Of a stretch of 64,000 nt of DNA, positions 53,031 to 61,797 are shown piece after piece. Each line of letters begins with the position of its first letter. The first letter of the stretch is position 1. A program made the position numbers and the translations under genes. The notes below the pieces were generated by a model, which worked only from the letters and a program-made list of their open reading frames with translations, was not told the origin of the DNA and searched no databases. Source of the stretch: Bacteroidota bacterium (GTDB lineage: Bacteria; Bacteroidota; Bacteroidia; B-17B0; Aurantibacillaceae); contig CAUJCR010000001.1 of assembly GCA_963169355.1 (NCBI GenBank), positions 221,563 to 285,562 on the forward strand. Direction: 5' to 3'.

Positions 53031-54905
53031 CTAAAACTCGTTCTTATTAATTTTATAACTAAATACTTGAACAAAGGCTTTTCCATAATTAAATAAAAAC
53101 TCCGCTTTATCTTTCTCACTTCCATTTCTATCCAAGGCAGTCATTGTTCTATCAGAATTAAATTTATGGAATGATAGTATCTCGTTTTTATTTTTATCAA
53201 AATCTAAAACATAAGGATAATCAAACACATGATAAATTCCATTTCCTGCAAACTGAATTGTAACATGTGTTGTATCAGAGAGAGCTGATTTTCCCATACT
53301 TCCAAATGATTTAGGATATCCTAAATAGTCTAATATAGTGGGATACATATCAATTTGCGAAATAGATTGTTCTTGTAATTTATTAAAGGTGGTGTCGCCT
53401 ACTGCGTAAAAAGAAATTGGAATTGCAAACTCGTTAATTGAATTACTTTGATAATGACCAAAACCTCCAGAAGTGTGATCGGCACAAATAGCAATAACTG
53501 CGTCTTTAAACCAAGATTGATGTTGGATTTGATTGAAAAATTGTTGCAATGCTATGTCGGTATATTTCATACTTTTTAGTACTGGATCTTTAATCGAATC
53601 TAATATAGATTTATAAGGTTCTGGAATAGGAAACGGATGATGAAGTGATAAGGTTAATAAAGAAGCGCAAAAAGGCTGTGGTAAATTATTTAATTGTTGA
53701 GCAACAAATGGTAAATATAAATGGTCATCAACACCCCATCCTTTATTTTCATAATTAGCATTGTAATCTCTTTGGTCGTAATAATTCTTAGTAAAGTTAA
53801 TATTCATAAAATTTTCAAAACCAAATGTAGATTTAAGACCACCATAAAAAAAAGCGGTTGTATAACCTTCTGCTTGTAATAATGAACCGATACCTTTTAT
53901 TGGGTGATTACTATAATTAGAATAACAATAGTTTTTTTCCATTAAGGAAGGCACGCCCGATAATACAGATGGTAAGGCATCAATAGTCATCCGTCCATTA
54001 GCCATCCCGTACAAATAAGTACGCGAAACAGCATATAAGGAATCCATAAAAGGAGTGTACTGCTTAATCTTTGGGTTAAAAAATCCAACTCGCTCCGAAC
54101 AAAAACTCTCTAAAATAATAAATAAAATATTTTTTTTCTTTAAACCATTTGAATGAAAGTGTTTTTGGAACTGAATGGTTTGTTCAGCATCCGACTCTTC
54201 AAAGAAAGTTTCTGTTGGTATGTTTTTATTTTCTAATGTATGAATAAACTGAAAGGGCGTATTACTTGCTAACCACTGCAACTTAGGATCAACCACAGAT
54301 GGAATATCAAAAGGCATAAAAGGACGAATACCATAACCTCCACGTAATGCGGTAAAAAATCCAAATAATAAAACTAAAATATTTAATCCTTTATAGGTAA
54401 GCGTATTATGTTTAGTTTGATACGATTGTAATTGCCTATTAAAAAAATAGGAAGTAAATAATACGTATAAAATAAGTATGACAAATAAATACCAATACGA
54501 GGTTAGATAGGCAGATAATAAAGCTGGAACTTCTGGCAGTATATCCAATATCTCAGCACCCATTCTTTTCTTGGTAATTGGAAAATATCCTAAATCTGAA
54601 AGGTTCAATATATTCCACAAGCTAAACCCAATGATAAACCATGCAAGAGCAATCCTTTTAGTTAAAGGATTATTAATATTTAAAAAAATTAATACCAGCC
54701 AAGTAGGTAATAAAAAATAGCTCAGAGAAATTGTATCGGTTAGAAGTCCAATTACAAATGCCTTAAAATACTCGAAAAGAGTACAGTCATTTAGTTGGTT
54801 ATAGAATAAAACGAAGAATAAGATGCGTTGAATAGCTACTATTAAGACAACCCATAAGAGTAGTTTAAAAACAAATGTACTTTTATAAAACTTATCTCTT
54901 AACAT
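53031..54905 (-). CDS. LtaS-like membrane sulfatase-fold phosphotransferase
   Basis: Product of 624 residues with five N-terminal membrane helices (within 13-190) and a large periplasmic sulfatase-fold domain. ILFIILESFCSERVGF gives the first metal glutamate; the likely nucleophilic threonine is in GRMTIDALPSVLSG; further ligands are in FYAV..., IAICADHTSGG and SLHHPFP. Relatives add phosphoglycerol or phosphoethanolamine to surface polymers. Which acceptor is used in this Gram-negative cell is unknown; a lipid or LPS part is possible. Its ATG follows the epimerase stop without a gap; last gene of a five-gene chain. Confidence 0.87.
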   Translation of the reverse strand: MLRDKFYKSTFVFKLLLWVVLIVAIQRILFFVLFYNQLNDCTLFEYFKAFVIGLLTDTISLSYFLLPTWLVLIFLNINNPLTKRIALAWFIIGFSLWNILNLSDLGYFPITKKRMGAEILDILPEVPALLSAYLTSYWYLFVILILYVLFTSYFFNRQLQSYQTKHNTLTYKGLNILVLLFGFFTALRGGYGIRPFMPFDIPSVVDPKLQWLASNTPFQFIHTLENKNIPTETFFEESDAEQTIQFQKHFHSNGLKKKNILFIILESFCSERVGFFNPKIKQYTPFMDSLYAVSRTYLYGMANGRMTIDALPSVLSGVPSLMEKNYCYSNYSNHPIKGIGSLLQAEGYTTAFFYGGLKSTFGFENFMNINFTKNYYDQRDYNANYENKGWGVDDHLYLPFVAQQLNNLPQPFCASLLTLSLHHPFPIPEPYKSILDSIKDPVLKSMKYTDIALQQFFNQIQHQSWFKDAVIAICADHTSGGFGHYQSNSINEFAIPISFYAVGDTTFNKLQEQSISQIDMYPTILDYLGYPKSFGSMGKSALSDTTHVTIQFAGNGIYHVFDYPYVLDFDKNKNEILSFHKFNSDRTMTALDRNGSEKDKAEFLFNYGKAFVQVFSYKINKNEF

Positions 54906-55781
54906 TTAAAAAAACCGAATAGAATAATAACACTCAAAGTTCTGAAATGGCTCTAATTTTATAACACCTTTCTTGTCCTCCAAATTACCTTGATGAGAAT
55001 AGCTATCTGCAATACCATACCACGGCTCTAAGCATATAAATAGAGATGTATCTTTTTTAGTCCAAATCCCAAAATAAGGCCAATTAGAGGCAATTAATTC
55101 AACACCATGTTTTGACTTAATTGATTTTAAAGCCACCTTATTAATTTGATGATTAGTTAAAACTAATGCGTCATTTTTAAACAAGTTTTTGGATACAGGC
55201 AAACCACCTTCTTGTAAATTCATGGTTATTGTTTCATCCGACAATAAACCGTCTTTTAATTGAGTAATCACCAAAGATTCTTTATCAAAAAAATCTAAAA
55301 TAAAATCCTCAAAAGTTTCATCAGATTGCAAAGGACAATTAAAGGCGGGGTGTGCACCCACTGAAAAAAGTAATTCCTTATTATCAGGATTAAAAACCTT
55401 ATACCTTACCTTTATTAAATCATCCGTCAATTGATATGTAACCTGAAAAGAAAAATGAAATGGATATTTTAATAATGATTCTTGACAAGCGGTTAATTCA
55501 AACTTCAATGTATCATTTGTATTTTCTATACAAACAAACTCAGAATCGCGAGCAAAGCCATGCTGAGAAAGCTGATAAGTTATGCCTTGATAATTAAATG
55601 TATTGTCTTTTAATTTTCCAACAATTGGAAATAAGTTAGGCGCATACCTTTCCCAAACATCTTTTTGAGCCTGCCAGATATATTCGATTTTTGTATCATT
55701 AGAAACTACCGAACACAATTCGGCACCAAGCGAATTAACTTTAATTGTAAGCTTATGATTTTTTAATTCGAATACAGCCAT
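54906..55781 (-). CDS. Aldose 1-epimerase family protein
   Basis: Product of 291 residues with the galactose mutarotase-like beta-sandwich. LTIKVNSLGAELCSV at the start, YAPNLFPIVGKL, and LSQHGFARDSEF with the first catalytic histidine; VGAHPAFNCPL with the second; FICLEPWYG near the end holds a conserved glutamate region. It belongs to the LacX-like group, whose sugar is not defined. One-base overlap with DUF493 upstream and direct abutment to the LtaS-like gene. Confidence 0.88.
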   Translation of the reverse strand: MAVFELKNHKLTIKVNSLGAELCSVVSNDTKIEYIWQAQKDVWERYAPNLFPIVGKLKDNTFNYQGITYQLSQHGFARDSEFVCIENTNDTLKFELTACQESLLKYPFHFSFQVTYQLTDDLIKVRYKVFNPDNKELLFSVGAHPAFNCPLQSDETFEDFILDFFDKESLVITQLKDGLLSDETITMNLQEGGLPVSKNLFKNDALVLTNHQINKVALKSIKSKHGVELIASNWPYFGIWTKKDTSLFICLEPWYGIADSYSHQGNLEDKKGVIKLEPFQNFECYYSIRFF

Positions 55782-56056
55782 TATAAAGACATTACTCCTT
55801 CAATTTTTGCAGCTTTTTCATACACCTCAATAATTTCATCTACACTCATCACCACTTGCTTAACAGTTATACTTATATATTTACCAGTTGAAGACTGATT
55901 TTGAATAATATCTGCATCCTCATCAAACATTGCCTCTACTAATGCCATTGTCTTATTATCTGCTTTAATAATAAATTTAAACATATAGATATATGGAAAA
56001 GACTTTATGCTTTCTTCAAGCTTCTTTTTTAGTTCATCAAAAACACCTGAGGCCAT
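55781..56056 (-). CDS. DUF493 family protein (YbeD-like)
   Basis: Product of 91 residues, small alpha-beta regulatory-type fold (FPYIYMFKFIIKADN, GKYISITVKQVVMSVDEIIEVYEKA). Known family members lack an established function; E. coli YbeD stands near lipoate genes. It lies 2 nt after the LysE-like gene and overlaps the epimerase start by one base, so it is translated from the same mRNA. Confidence 0.88.
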   Translation of the reverse strand: MASGVFDELKKKLEESIKSFPYIYMFKFIIKADNKTMALVEAMFDEDADIIQNQSSTGKYISITVKQVVMSVDEIIEVYEKAAKIEGVMSL

Positions 56057-56058
56057 CT

Positions 56059-56700
56059 CTACTTATTAAAATAATGATTATAAATTAAAATCAATCCGAA
56101 TATTATTAATGCAACACCCGTTGCATAATTTACAACAGTCATAATTCTATCTGTAAGATAGTTTTTAATTTTACCTGCCAACTTTACTTTAAACAGTTCT
56201 ACAGCTAACACAGTTGATAACACAAGGCTAAAAAATAGAATCATTTTAGGTAAAGAATAATCCATTACTTTACTCACAGCTGTTACATTAGCCAGCCATA
56301 ACAACCAAACAGATGGGTTAAATAAGTTTAAGAAAAATCCTTTTAAAAGCATAAATTTAGGGCTTGGGAGTTGGTTCTCCATATCAATTACCTCATCTGT
56401 TTTTACTGGCTGTTTCTTGAAAAAGAACGCTCCAAATACTATTAAAACAACGCCTCCAATAATGGCAAAAAATGTTTGTGTTTCGCTAGAGTGTAATAAA
56501 TTAGCCATACCAAAATACACTAACATACACACCATCATACACAAAAAGAAATCACTTAATACAACGCCAATGGCTAAAAAGGAACCTGTTCTATAACCAT
56601 ATTTAATACCTGTATTAATTAATGCGAAAAATGCTGGACCAAACGAAAAGGCCAGTAGAGTAATTAAAATAATAGCATTATATATTAACCCGAGTATCAA
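56059..56700 (-). CDS. LysE-family exporter
   Basis: Product of 213 residues with six hydrophobic segments and the LysE/RhtB-type pattern GPAFFALINTGIKYGYRTGSFLAIG and NLFNPSVWLLW. Exports amino acids or similar small molecules; specificity is unknown. Translation starts at the TTG at 56700, which overlaps the GH3 stop as TTGA; no ATG is in frame at the N-terminus. A charged loop (KKQPVKTDEVIDMENQLPSP) separates helices 3 and 4. Confidence 0.87.
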   Translation of the reverse strand: MILGLIYNAIILITLLAFSFGPAFFALINTGIKYGYRTGSFLAIGVVLSDFFLCMMVCMLVYFGMANLLHSSETQTFFAIIGGVVLIVFGAFFFKKQPVKTDEVIDMENQLPSPKFMLLKGFFLNLFNPSVWLLWLANVTAVSKVMDYSLPKMILFFSLVLSTVLAVELFKVKLAGKIKNYLTDRIMTVVNYATGVALIIFGLILIYNHYFNK

Positions 56701-58232
56701 AATTGTTGGGGATGATCGTTAATAAATTTTTTCCAATCTTCTAATATATTACCTTTTAGCACACGCGGAAATTTATGTGCAGAACCCAACTTACCTTTTG
56801 TGGCCATAAAATCTATAAATTGTTTATCAGGTAATACCGTTACAAAAACTTCTTTCAAAGCAGCAATTCTTTCCACTTTATAATCATCATTCAATTCCTT
56901 TAAATAAAAATCTATTTTTTCTTTTATTTCAGTCTCTGAAACAGGTTTATCTGAACCAATATACCAATGATGTGCAAATAAATTTTCATAAGGAATACCT
57001 GCCACCGCAAACTCATTAATATTAATTTTCAAGTTATCAGCAGTCATACGAATGGCTTTACTCATATTTTCTACCGACAAATGTTCGCCACACAAACTAA
57101 GATAATGTTTGGTACGACCCGTTATTACAATTTCAGCATGTTCTAAATCTGTAAATCGAATGGTGTCGCCTATTAAGTATCGCCACGCACCCGCACAAGT
57201 ACTCAACAATAAGGCGTAATCCTTTCCTAACTCCACATCCTTAATTGTAAGAGCAGTTGCTGTTGGTTTAGGGTTTCCATCTTGATCAAAATTTTGTTCA
57301 TTAAAAGGAATAAATTCATAAAACAAACCATTATCTAAAAACAAGCGCATTCCTTGTTGAGGGTTAGGACGTTCTTGATAAGCAATAAATCCTTCGGATG
57401 CTAAATATGAATCGGAGAAAATAAGTGGAAAGGCGGTTAAATTTTCTATGCTTTTTCTGTATGGTTCAATAGATACTCCAGCATGAACGTAAATTCTTAA
57501 ATTAGGCCAAACATCATGTATGGTTTTTACTTTATAATGCTCAATTACTCTTTCTAGTAAAATTTGTACCCAAGCAGGCACTCCTACAATAATTCCTATA
57601 TCCCACTTTTTAGCGTTCAGTACAATTTCTTTTAACTTACTTTCCCAATCTTTGTACTTAGAAATTCGTTTACCTGGTTTATAAAATCCTTGAAACCAAG
57701 ATGGGATATTAGCTGCTGTAATACCACTTAAATCACCAGAATAGTAGGTTCCGTTAAATTCCAACTCTGTACTACCTCCAATCATCAACACACCTTTTTG
57801 AAAATGATCTTTAGGTAAATCATAATGTGCCATGGCCAATATTTGACGCACACTAGCTCTTTTAAAATAACGAAGCATATCCTTAGTAACTGGTATGTAT
57901 TTACTTGCTGCCTCAGATGTTCCAGAACTTAAAGCGAAATATTTAATATGATTTGGCCAGCAAACATAAGGTTCTCCTTGCAACGAACGATGCCACCATT
58001 GTTTATAAATACTATTATAATCATGAATGGGCACACTAGATTGAAAATATGGGACAAAATCTTTTTGTTGTAATATTTTATTAAATTGATAGTGGTCGCC
58101 AAAAGCAGTATGTTCTGCTTTAGTTAATAATTTTTTAAGCATTCGGGCTTGTTGCTTATAAAAATTTTTTCGTTTAGGCAGTCTTCCTCTTGTATCTACT
58201 ACTGTTTTTAATATAGAACCTAAAATAGCCAT
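56697..58232 (-). CDS. GH3 auxin-responsive-promoter-family acyl adenylase-like protein
   Basis: Product of 511 residues. The adenylate-forming fold is seen in YFALSSGTSEAASKYIPVT (ATP-binding loop), FSDSYLASEGFIAYQ, YLIGDTIRF and TGRTKHYLSLCGEHLS. GH3 enzymes of plants conjugate amino acids to acyl groups; bacterial members occur widely in Bacteroidota without assigned substrates. It is followed directly by an amino-acid-type exporter, which would suit an acyl-amino-acid product, but that is inference. First gene of the five-gene chain. Confidence 0.9.
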   Translation of the reverse strand: MAILGSILKTVVDTRGRLPKRKNFYKQQARMLKKLLTKAEHTAFGDHYQFNKILQQKDFVPYFQSSVPIHDYNSIYKQWWHRSLQGEPYVCWPNHIKYFALSSGTSEAASKYIPVTKDMLRYFKRASVRQILAMAHYDLPKDHFQKGVLMIGGSTELEFNGTYYSGDLSGITAANIPSWFQGFYKPGKRISKYKDWESKLKEIVLNAKKWDIGIIVGVPAWVQILLERVIEHYKVKTIHDVWPNLRIYVHAGVSIEPYRKSIENLTAFPLIFSDSYLASEGFIAYQERPNPQQGMRLFLDNGLFYEFIPFNEQNFDQDGNPKPTATALTIKDVELGKDYALLLSTCAGAWRYLIGDTIRFTDLEHAEIVITGRTKHYLSLCGEHLSVENMSKAIRMTADNLKININEFAVAGIPYENLFAHHWYIGSDKPVSETEIKEKIDFYLKELNDDYKVERIAALKEVFVTVLPDKQFIDFMATKGKLGSAHKFPRVLKGNILEDWKKFINDHPQQF

Positions 58233-58271
58233 GTGGATAAGTCAAAATTCAAATTAGAAAAATAAATAAAT

Positions 58272-59378
58272 CTATTTTAAATATCTAAAGTCGTGATTGT
58301 TTTTAATGTCTTTTAGCGAAGCTAAAATCAATTTAATAACATCTTCAACATCATGCTTATGCACACTTTCTACAGTTGTGTGCATATAACGTAATGGTAA
58401 AGAAATAAGTGCAGAAGCAACGCCATCATTACTATAAGCAAAAGCATCCGTATCTGTTCCAGTTACTCTACTTGCTGCTTGGCGTTGAAATGGTATTTTA
58501 TTTTTTTGAGCCGCATCAATTATTAATTTTAATAAATTATTTTGTACAGCTGGTCCATAAGATAGAACAGGTCCTTTACCACAAGCCAAATCCCCACTCG
58601 AAATTTTATTCATCATAGGAGTTTGTGTATCATGGCACACATCGGTTACAATAGCTACATTAGGTTTAATACGATGGGAAATCATTGTTGCTCCATTTAA
58701 ACCTACTTCTTCTTGCACAGCATTAACAATGTATAAACCAAAAGGTAGTTTTATTTTTTCCTCTTTTAATAATCTGGCAACTTCAGCAATCATAAATCCA
58801 CCTATGCGGTTATCCAAGGCTCTTCCTACATAGTATCGGTTATTTAAAACCATAAACTCATCTTCGTAGGTAACAACACAGCCCACATGCACACCCAATT
58901 CTTCTACCTCTTTATCACTCTTACAACCTAAATCTAAAAATATATTTTTTAATGTGGGCGTTTCTTCTTTAGCTGCATCTCTTACATGTATTGCAGGCCA
59001 TCCAAATATCGCTTTTACAATACCTTTATCAGTATGAATATTTACGCGCTTTGATGGCGCTATTTGATGATCACTACCTCCATTCCTGCGCAAATACACA
59101 AAACCATCTTTAGTAATATAATGTACAAACCATGAAATTTCATCAGCATGAGCCTCAATAACTACTTTATAAGGTGCAGTTGGATTAATAACACCCACCA
59201 CCGTACCATAAGTATCTACAAAATGAGTATCAATATATGGTTTGATATAACTTAACCACATTTTTTGTCCCTCACTTTCAAATCCAGTAGGTGAAGGATT
59301 ATTTAAGTAATTTTTTAAAAACGTATGCGATTTTTCATTTAAAATCGATTTTTCTTTCTTATTTATTTTCTTAGACAT
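58272..59378 (-). CDS. M42 family aminopeptidase
   Basis: Dinuclear-metal aminopeptidase of 368 residues. Ligands: H in VIEAHADEISW, D in RALDNRIGGF, E in VQEEVGLNGA (with the catalytic Glu), D in AIVTDVCHDT and H in LRYMHTTVE. The apical domain with GGSDHQIAP is present. M42 enzymes (glutamyl aminopeptidase/TET type) form dodecameric shells and trim peptides in the cytosol. The Lys-rich first 15 residues are slightly longer than usual. TATATTTA lies 20 nt upstream as a -7 candidate. Confidence 0.93.
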   Translation of the reverse strand: MSKKINKKEKSILNEKSHTFLKNYLNNPSPTGFESEGQKMWLSYIKPYIDTHFVDTYGTVVGVINPTAPYKVVIEAHADEISWFVHYITKDGFVYLRRNGGSDHQIAPSKRVNIHTDKGIVKAIFGWPAIHVRDAAKEETPTLKNIFLDLGCKSDKEVEELGVHVGCVVTYEDEFMVLNNRYYVGRALDNRIGGFMIAEVARLLKEEKIKLPFGLYIVNAVQEEVGLNGATMISHRIKPNVAIVTDVCHDTQTPMMNKISSGDLACGKGPVLSYGPAVQNNLLKLIIDAAQKNKIPFQRQAASRVTGTDTDAFAYSNDGVASALISLPLRYMHTTVESVHKHDVEDVIKLILASLKDIKNNHDFRYLK

Positions 59379-59474
59379 AACACTCTATTTATAGACTTTA
59401 AATATAGAAAAAAAGAAAGGATTTACATTGACAAAAAAGCATAAAATAGGGTAAAACTGTTGAAAATCAATTTA

Positions 59475-59482
59475 TATCTTTA
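59475..59482 (+). promoter_or_regulatory. -7 box of rnhA
   Basis: TATCTTTA, the same octamer as before umuD, 7 nt before the ATG at 59490. No -33 TTG at the expected distance. Confidence 0.35.
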
Positions 59483-59489
59483 CAGCTTA

Positions 59490-59969
59490 ATGACTAATGC
59501 TATTGAAATATACACCGATGGCGCTTGTAGCGGAAATCCAGGACCTGGAGGATATGGTATTGTTATGAAATTTCAAAACCAACGCAAGGAACTATCGCAG
59601 GGTTATAGAAAAACAACCAATAACCGAATGGAGTTATTAGCTGTTATTATTGGGCTTGAATCTATTAAAAAACCAGATATTCCAATTATTGTGTATTCCG
59701 ACTCTAAATATGTGGTAGATGCTATTAATTTAGGTTGGGTTCATTCGTGGGTAAAAAAAGGATTTAAAGACAAAGCAAATCCAGACCTATGGCAACGCTT
59801 TTTAAAAATTTACCAAAAACATCAAGTAAAATTCGTTTGGGTAAAAGGTCATGCCGAAAATATTGAAAATAACCGATGTGATGAACTTGCCGTAATAGCA
59901 AGCAAAAGTACACAGCTATTAATTGACGAAGGTTACGAGAACAACAACACAAACGCTAGTTTGTTCTAA
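59490..59969 (+). CDS. rnhA: Ribonuclease HI
   Basis: Cleaves RNA in RNA-DNA hybrids; 159 residues from the ATG at 59490 (an in-frame TTG at 59460 would add ten residues without support). The four catalytic acids are in IYTDGACSGNPGPGG (Asp), RMELLAVI (Glu), VYSDSKYV (Asp) and RCDELAV (Asp); the histidine is in VKGHAEN. The basic protrusion typical of E. coli RNase HI (HSWVKKGFKDKANPDLW) is present. It is convergent with the hydrolase gene at 59978. Confidence 0.96.
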   Translation: MTNAIEIYTDGACSGNPGPGGYGIVMKFQNQRKELSQGYRKTTNNRMELLAVIIGLESIKKPDIPIIVYSDSKYVVDAINLGWVHSWVKKGFKDKANPDLWQRFLKIYQKHQVKFVWVKGHAENIENNRCDELAVIASKSTQLLIDEGYENNNTNASLF

Positions 59970-59977
59970 TCATTTAT

Positions 59978-61096
59978 TTACCAAGATAAGTAACTAATAA
60001 TTGGGTAATGATCGGTAACAGTTTCGGATAAATGATAATAATTTTTACACTTAAATTCTTTACTAAATAGAATATAGTCTATTCTAAATCTAGGGAATTT
60101 TCCAGCATAGGTTTGTTCAAAGCCCGAACCTGATTCTATAAAGGCATCTTTTAAATCGCCTAAAATAGTGTGATAAACGTAAGAGGCAGGCGTATCATTA
60201 AAGTCGCCACACACTATTACTTTATATTTACAAGATTCGATATGCGCTGCAATAACATCAGCCTGCACCGCTCGTTTCACAAAAGCTCTTTTTAAACGCC
60301 TCAATATATTTTTACTTTTTTCAATTTCATCTTTAGTTTGTATAGAATCAGATTTTAATTCGTCTATAAATTTATAATCATCTTTACTAAATCTAATAGA
60401 TTGAAGGTGCATATTATAAATTCTAACTGTATCATTTTGGATGATAACATCTGTATAAATGCAAATATTATTGGCGGTAGTATTAAAATTAATACGCCCT
60501 TTTCGTACAATTGGAAATTTAGTAAAGGTTGCTATACCCCAATGATCATTACCTCTCAATGTAACGGTATATTCAACATGACTGTTTTTAGTGCTTAATG
60601 CAGAGGTTAAAGTATCAATATTATTAAAATCACCTGGTTCTTCGGAAGTATAAAACTCTTGTAAACATAAAATATCCGGACTCTCTTCTTCTAAATCAGA
60701 TAATATCAGATTACGACTATTAGTATTGTGGGACCAGTTGTATAAATCAAATAACATAGAATTATACGACATGATTTTTAAATCTTTATTTGATTTTTCA
60801 GTCTTAGAAAAATTTATTTGAAAAAATCCAAGTGTTGTATTAATAGTAAATACAATTGCTAAAAAAGAAAACAATGCCTGAACTCTAAATTGAGCAAACC
60901 AATAAATTACAAATCCAAAATTAATGATTACAAAAAAAGGAAAAGCCAATCCAAAAAATGCCAATATCCAAAAATACTGAGGCGAAATGTATTTACATAC
61001 AACTGCTAAAAATAAACAAACTACGCAAACATAATTTATCCATAACAAAATTCGATTAAATTTTGAAAGTCGGCGGGCGTGCCTTTTCTGAATCAT
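59978..61096 (-). CDS. Membrane-anchored endonuclease/exonuclease/phosphatase family protein
   Basis: About 372 residues from the ATG (MIQKRHARR); a TTG three codons upstream is an alternative. Three membrane helices lie in the first 95 residues, then an EEP domain: MSYNSMLF, CLQEFYTS (metal Glu), GNDHWGIATF, VCGDFNDTPAS (Asp/Asn) and the final TDHYPIISY with Asp-His. The domain faces the periplasm or the cytoplasm depending on helix orientation. Family members cut DNA, phosphoinositides or sphingomyelin; the substrate here is unknown. This membrane-EEP layout is common in Bacteroidota. Confidence 0.88.
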   Translation of the reverse strand: MIQKRHARRLSKFNRILLWINYVCVVCLFLAVVCKYISPQYFWILAFFGLAFPFFVIINFGFVIYWFAQFRVQALFSFLAIVFTINTTLGFFQINFSKTEKSNKDLKIMSYNSMLFDLYNWSHNTNSRNLILSDLEEESPDILCLQEFYTSEEPGDFNNIDTLTSALSTKNSHVEYTVTLRGNDHWGIATFTKFPIVRKGRINFNTTANNICIYTDVIIQNDTVRIYNMHLQSIRFSKDDYKFIDELKSDSIQTKDEIEKSKNILRRLKRAFVKRAVQADVIAAHIESCKYKVIVCGDFNDTPASYVYHTILGDLKDAFIESGSGFEQTYAGKFPRFRIDYILFSKEFKCKNYYHLSETVTDHYPIISYLSW

Positions 61097-61141
61097 CGCT
61101 CGCAACTCTGAAATAGATATGTTAGAGAAAATACTGATAAG

Positions 61142-61795
61142 TTATACTTGAATTAATCCATCTTTCATTACCAATTTTCTATCAGCCATATCAGCTAATG
61201 CTTCATTATGGGTAACAACTACAATGGTTTGTTTTAAATTATCGCGAAGCGTAAAAAATAATTGATGTAGCTTTTGTGCGTTCTCACTATCTAAATTACC
61301 ACTAGGTTCATCTGCAAAAATTACTTTAGGACTATTAATTAAAGCTCTAGCCACCGCTACTCTTTGTTGCTCTCCACCAGATAGTTCAGTTGGTTTATGA
61401 TTGGCTCTTTGTTTAACGCCTAATAAATCTAACAACTCAAATGCTTTGGCTTCAGCCACTTTTTTAGATGTTTTGTTGATGTAGGCTGGAATACACACAT
61501 TTTCTAAAGCTGTGAACTCGGGTAATAAATGATGAAATTGAAACACAAAACCAATATTTTGGTTTCTAAAAGCCGCTAATTTTTTTTCGGATAATCCCAT
61601 AATATTTACACCGTCAAACATTAAATCACCTTTAGAAGCTCTATCCAAAGTCCCCAAAATAGTAAGTAGAGTGGTTTTTCCAGCACCTGATGAACCCACT
61701 ATCGAAACCACCTCGGAAGGCTGGATGTGTATATCCACTCCTTTTAAAACTTCGAGGTCTCCATATTTTTTATGTAAATCTTTTCCTAGTATCAT
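61142..61795 (-). CDS. ABC transporter ATP-binding protein, LolD/MacB-like
   Basis: Product of 217 residues. Walker [13 protein letters not shown]-loop [17 protein letters not shown], signature [16 protein letters not shown], Walker [13 protein letters not shown], and H-loop VVTHNEALA. The combination [11 protein letters not shown] is that of LolD-type ATPases that release lipoproteins with LolCE; MacB-like exporters are the alternative. No permease gene is next to it. Begins 2 nt after the PorE-like gene, so they may share an mRNA. Confidence 0.88.
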   Translation of the reverse strand: MILGKDLHKKYGDLEVLKGVDIHIQPSEVVSIVGSSGAGKTTLLTILGTLDRASKGDLMFDGVNIMGLSEKKLAAFRNQNIGFVFQFHHLLPEFTALENVCIPAYINKTSKKVAEAKAFELLDLLGVKQRANHKPTELSGGEQQRVAVARALINSPKVIFADEPSGNLDSENAQKLHQLFFTLRDNLKQTIVVVTHNEALADMADRKLVMKDGLIQV

Positions 61796-61797
61796 TT

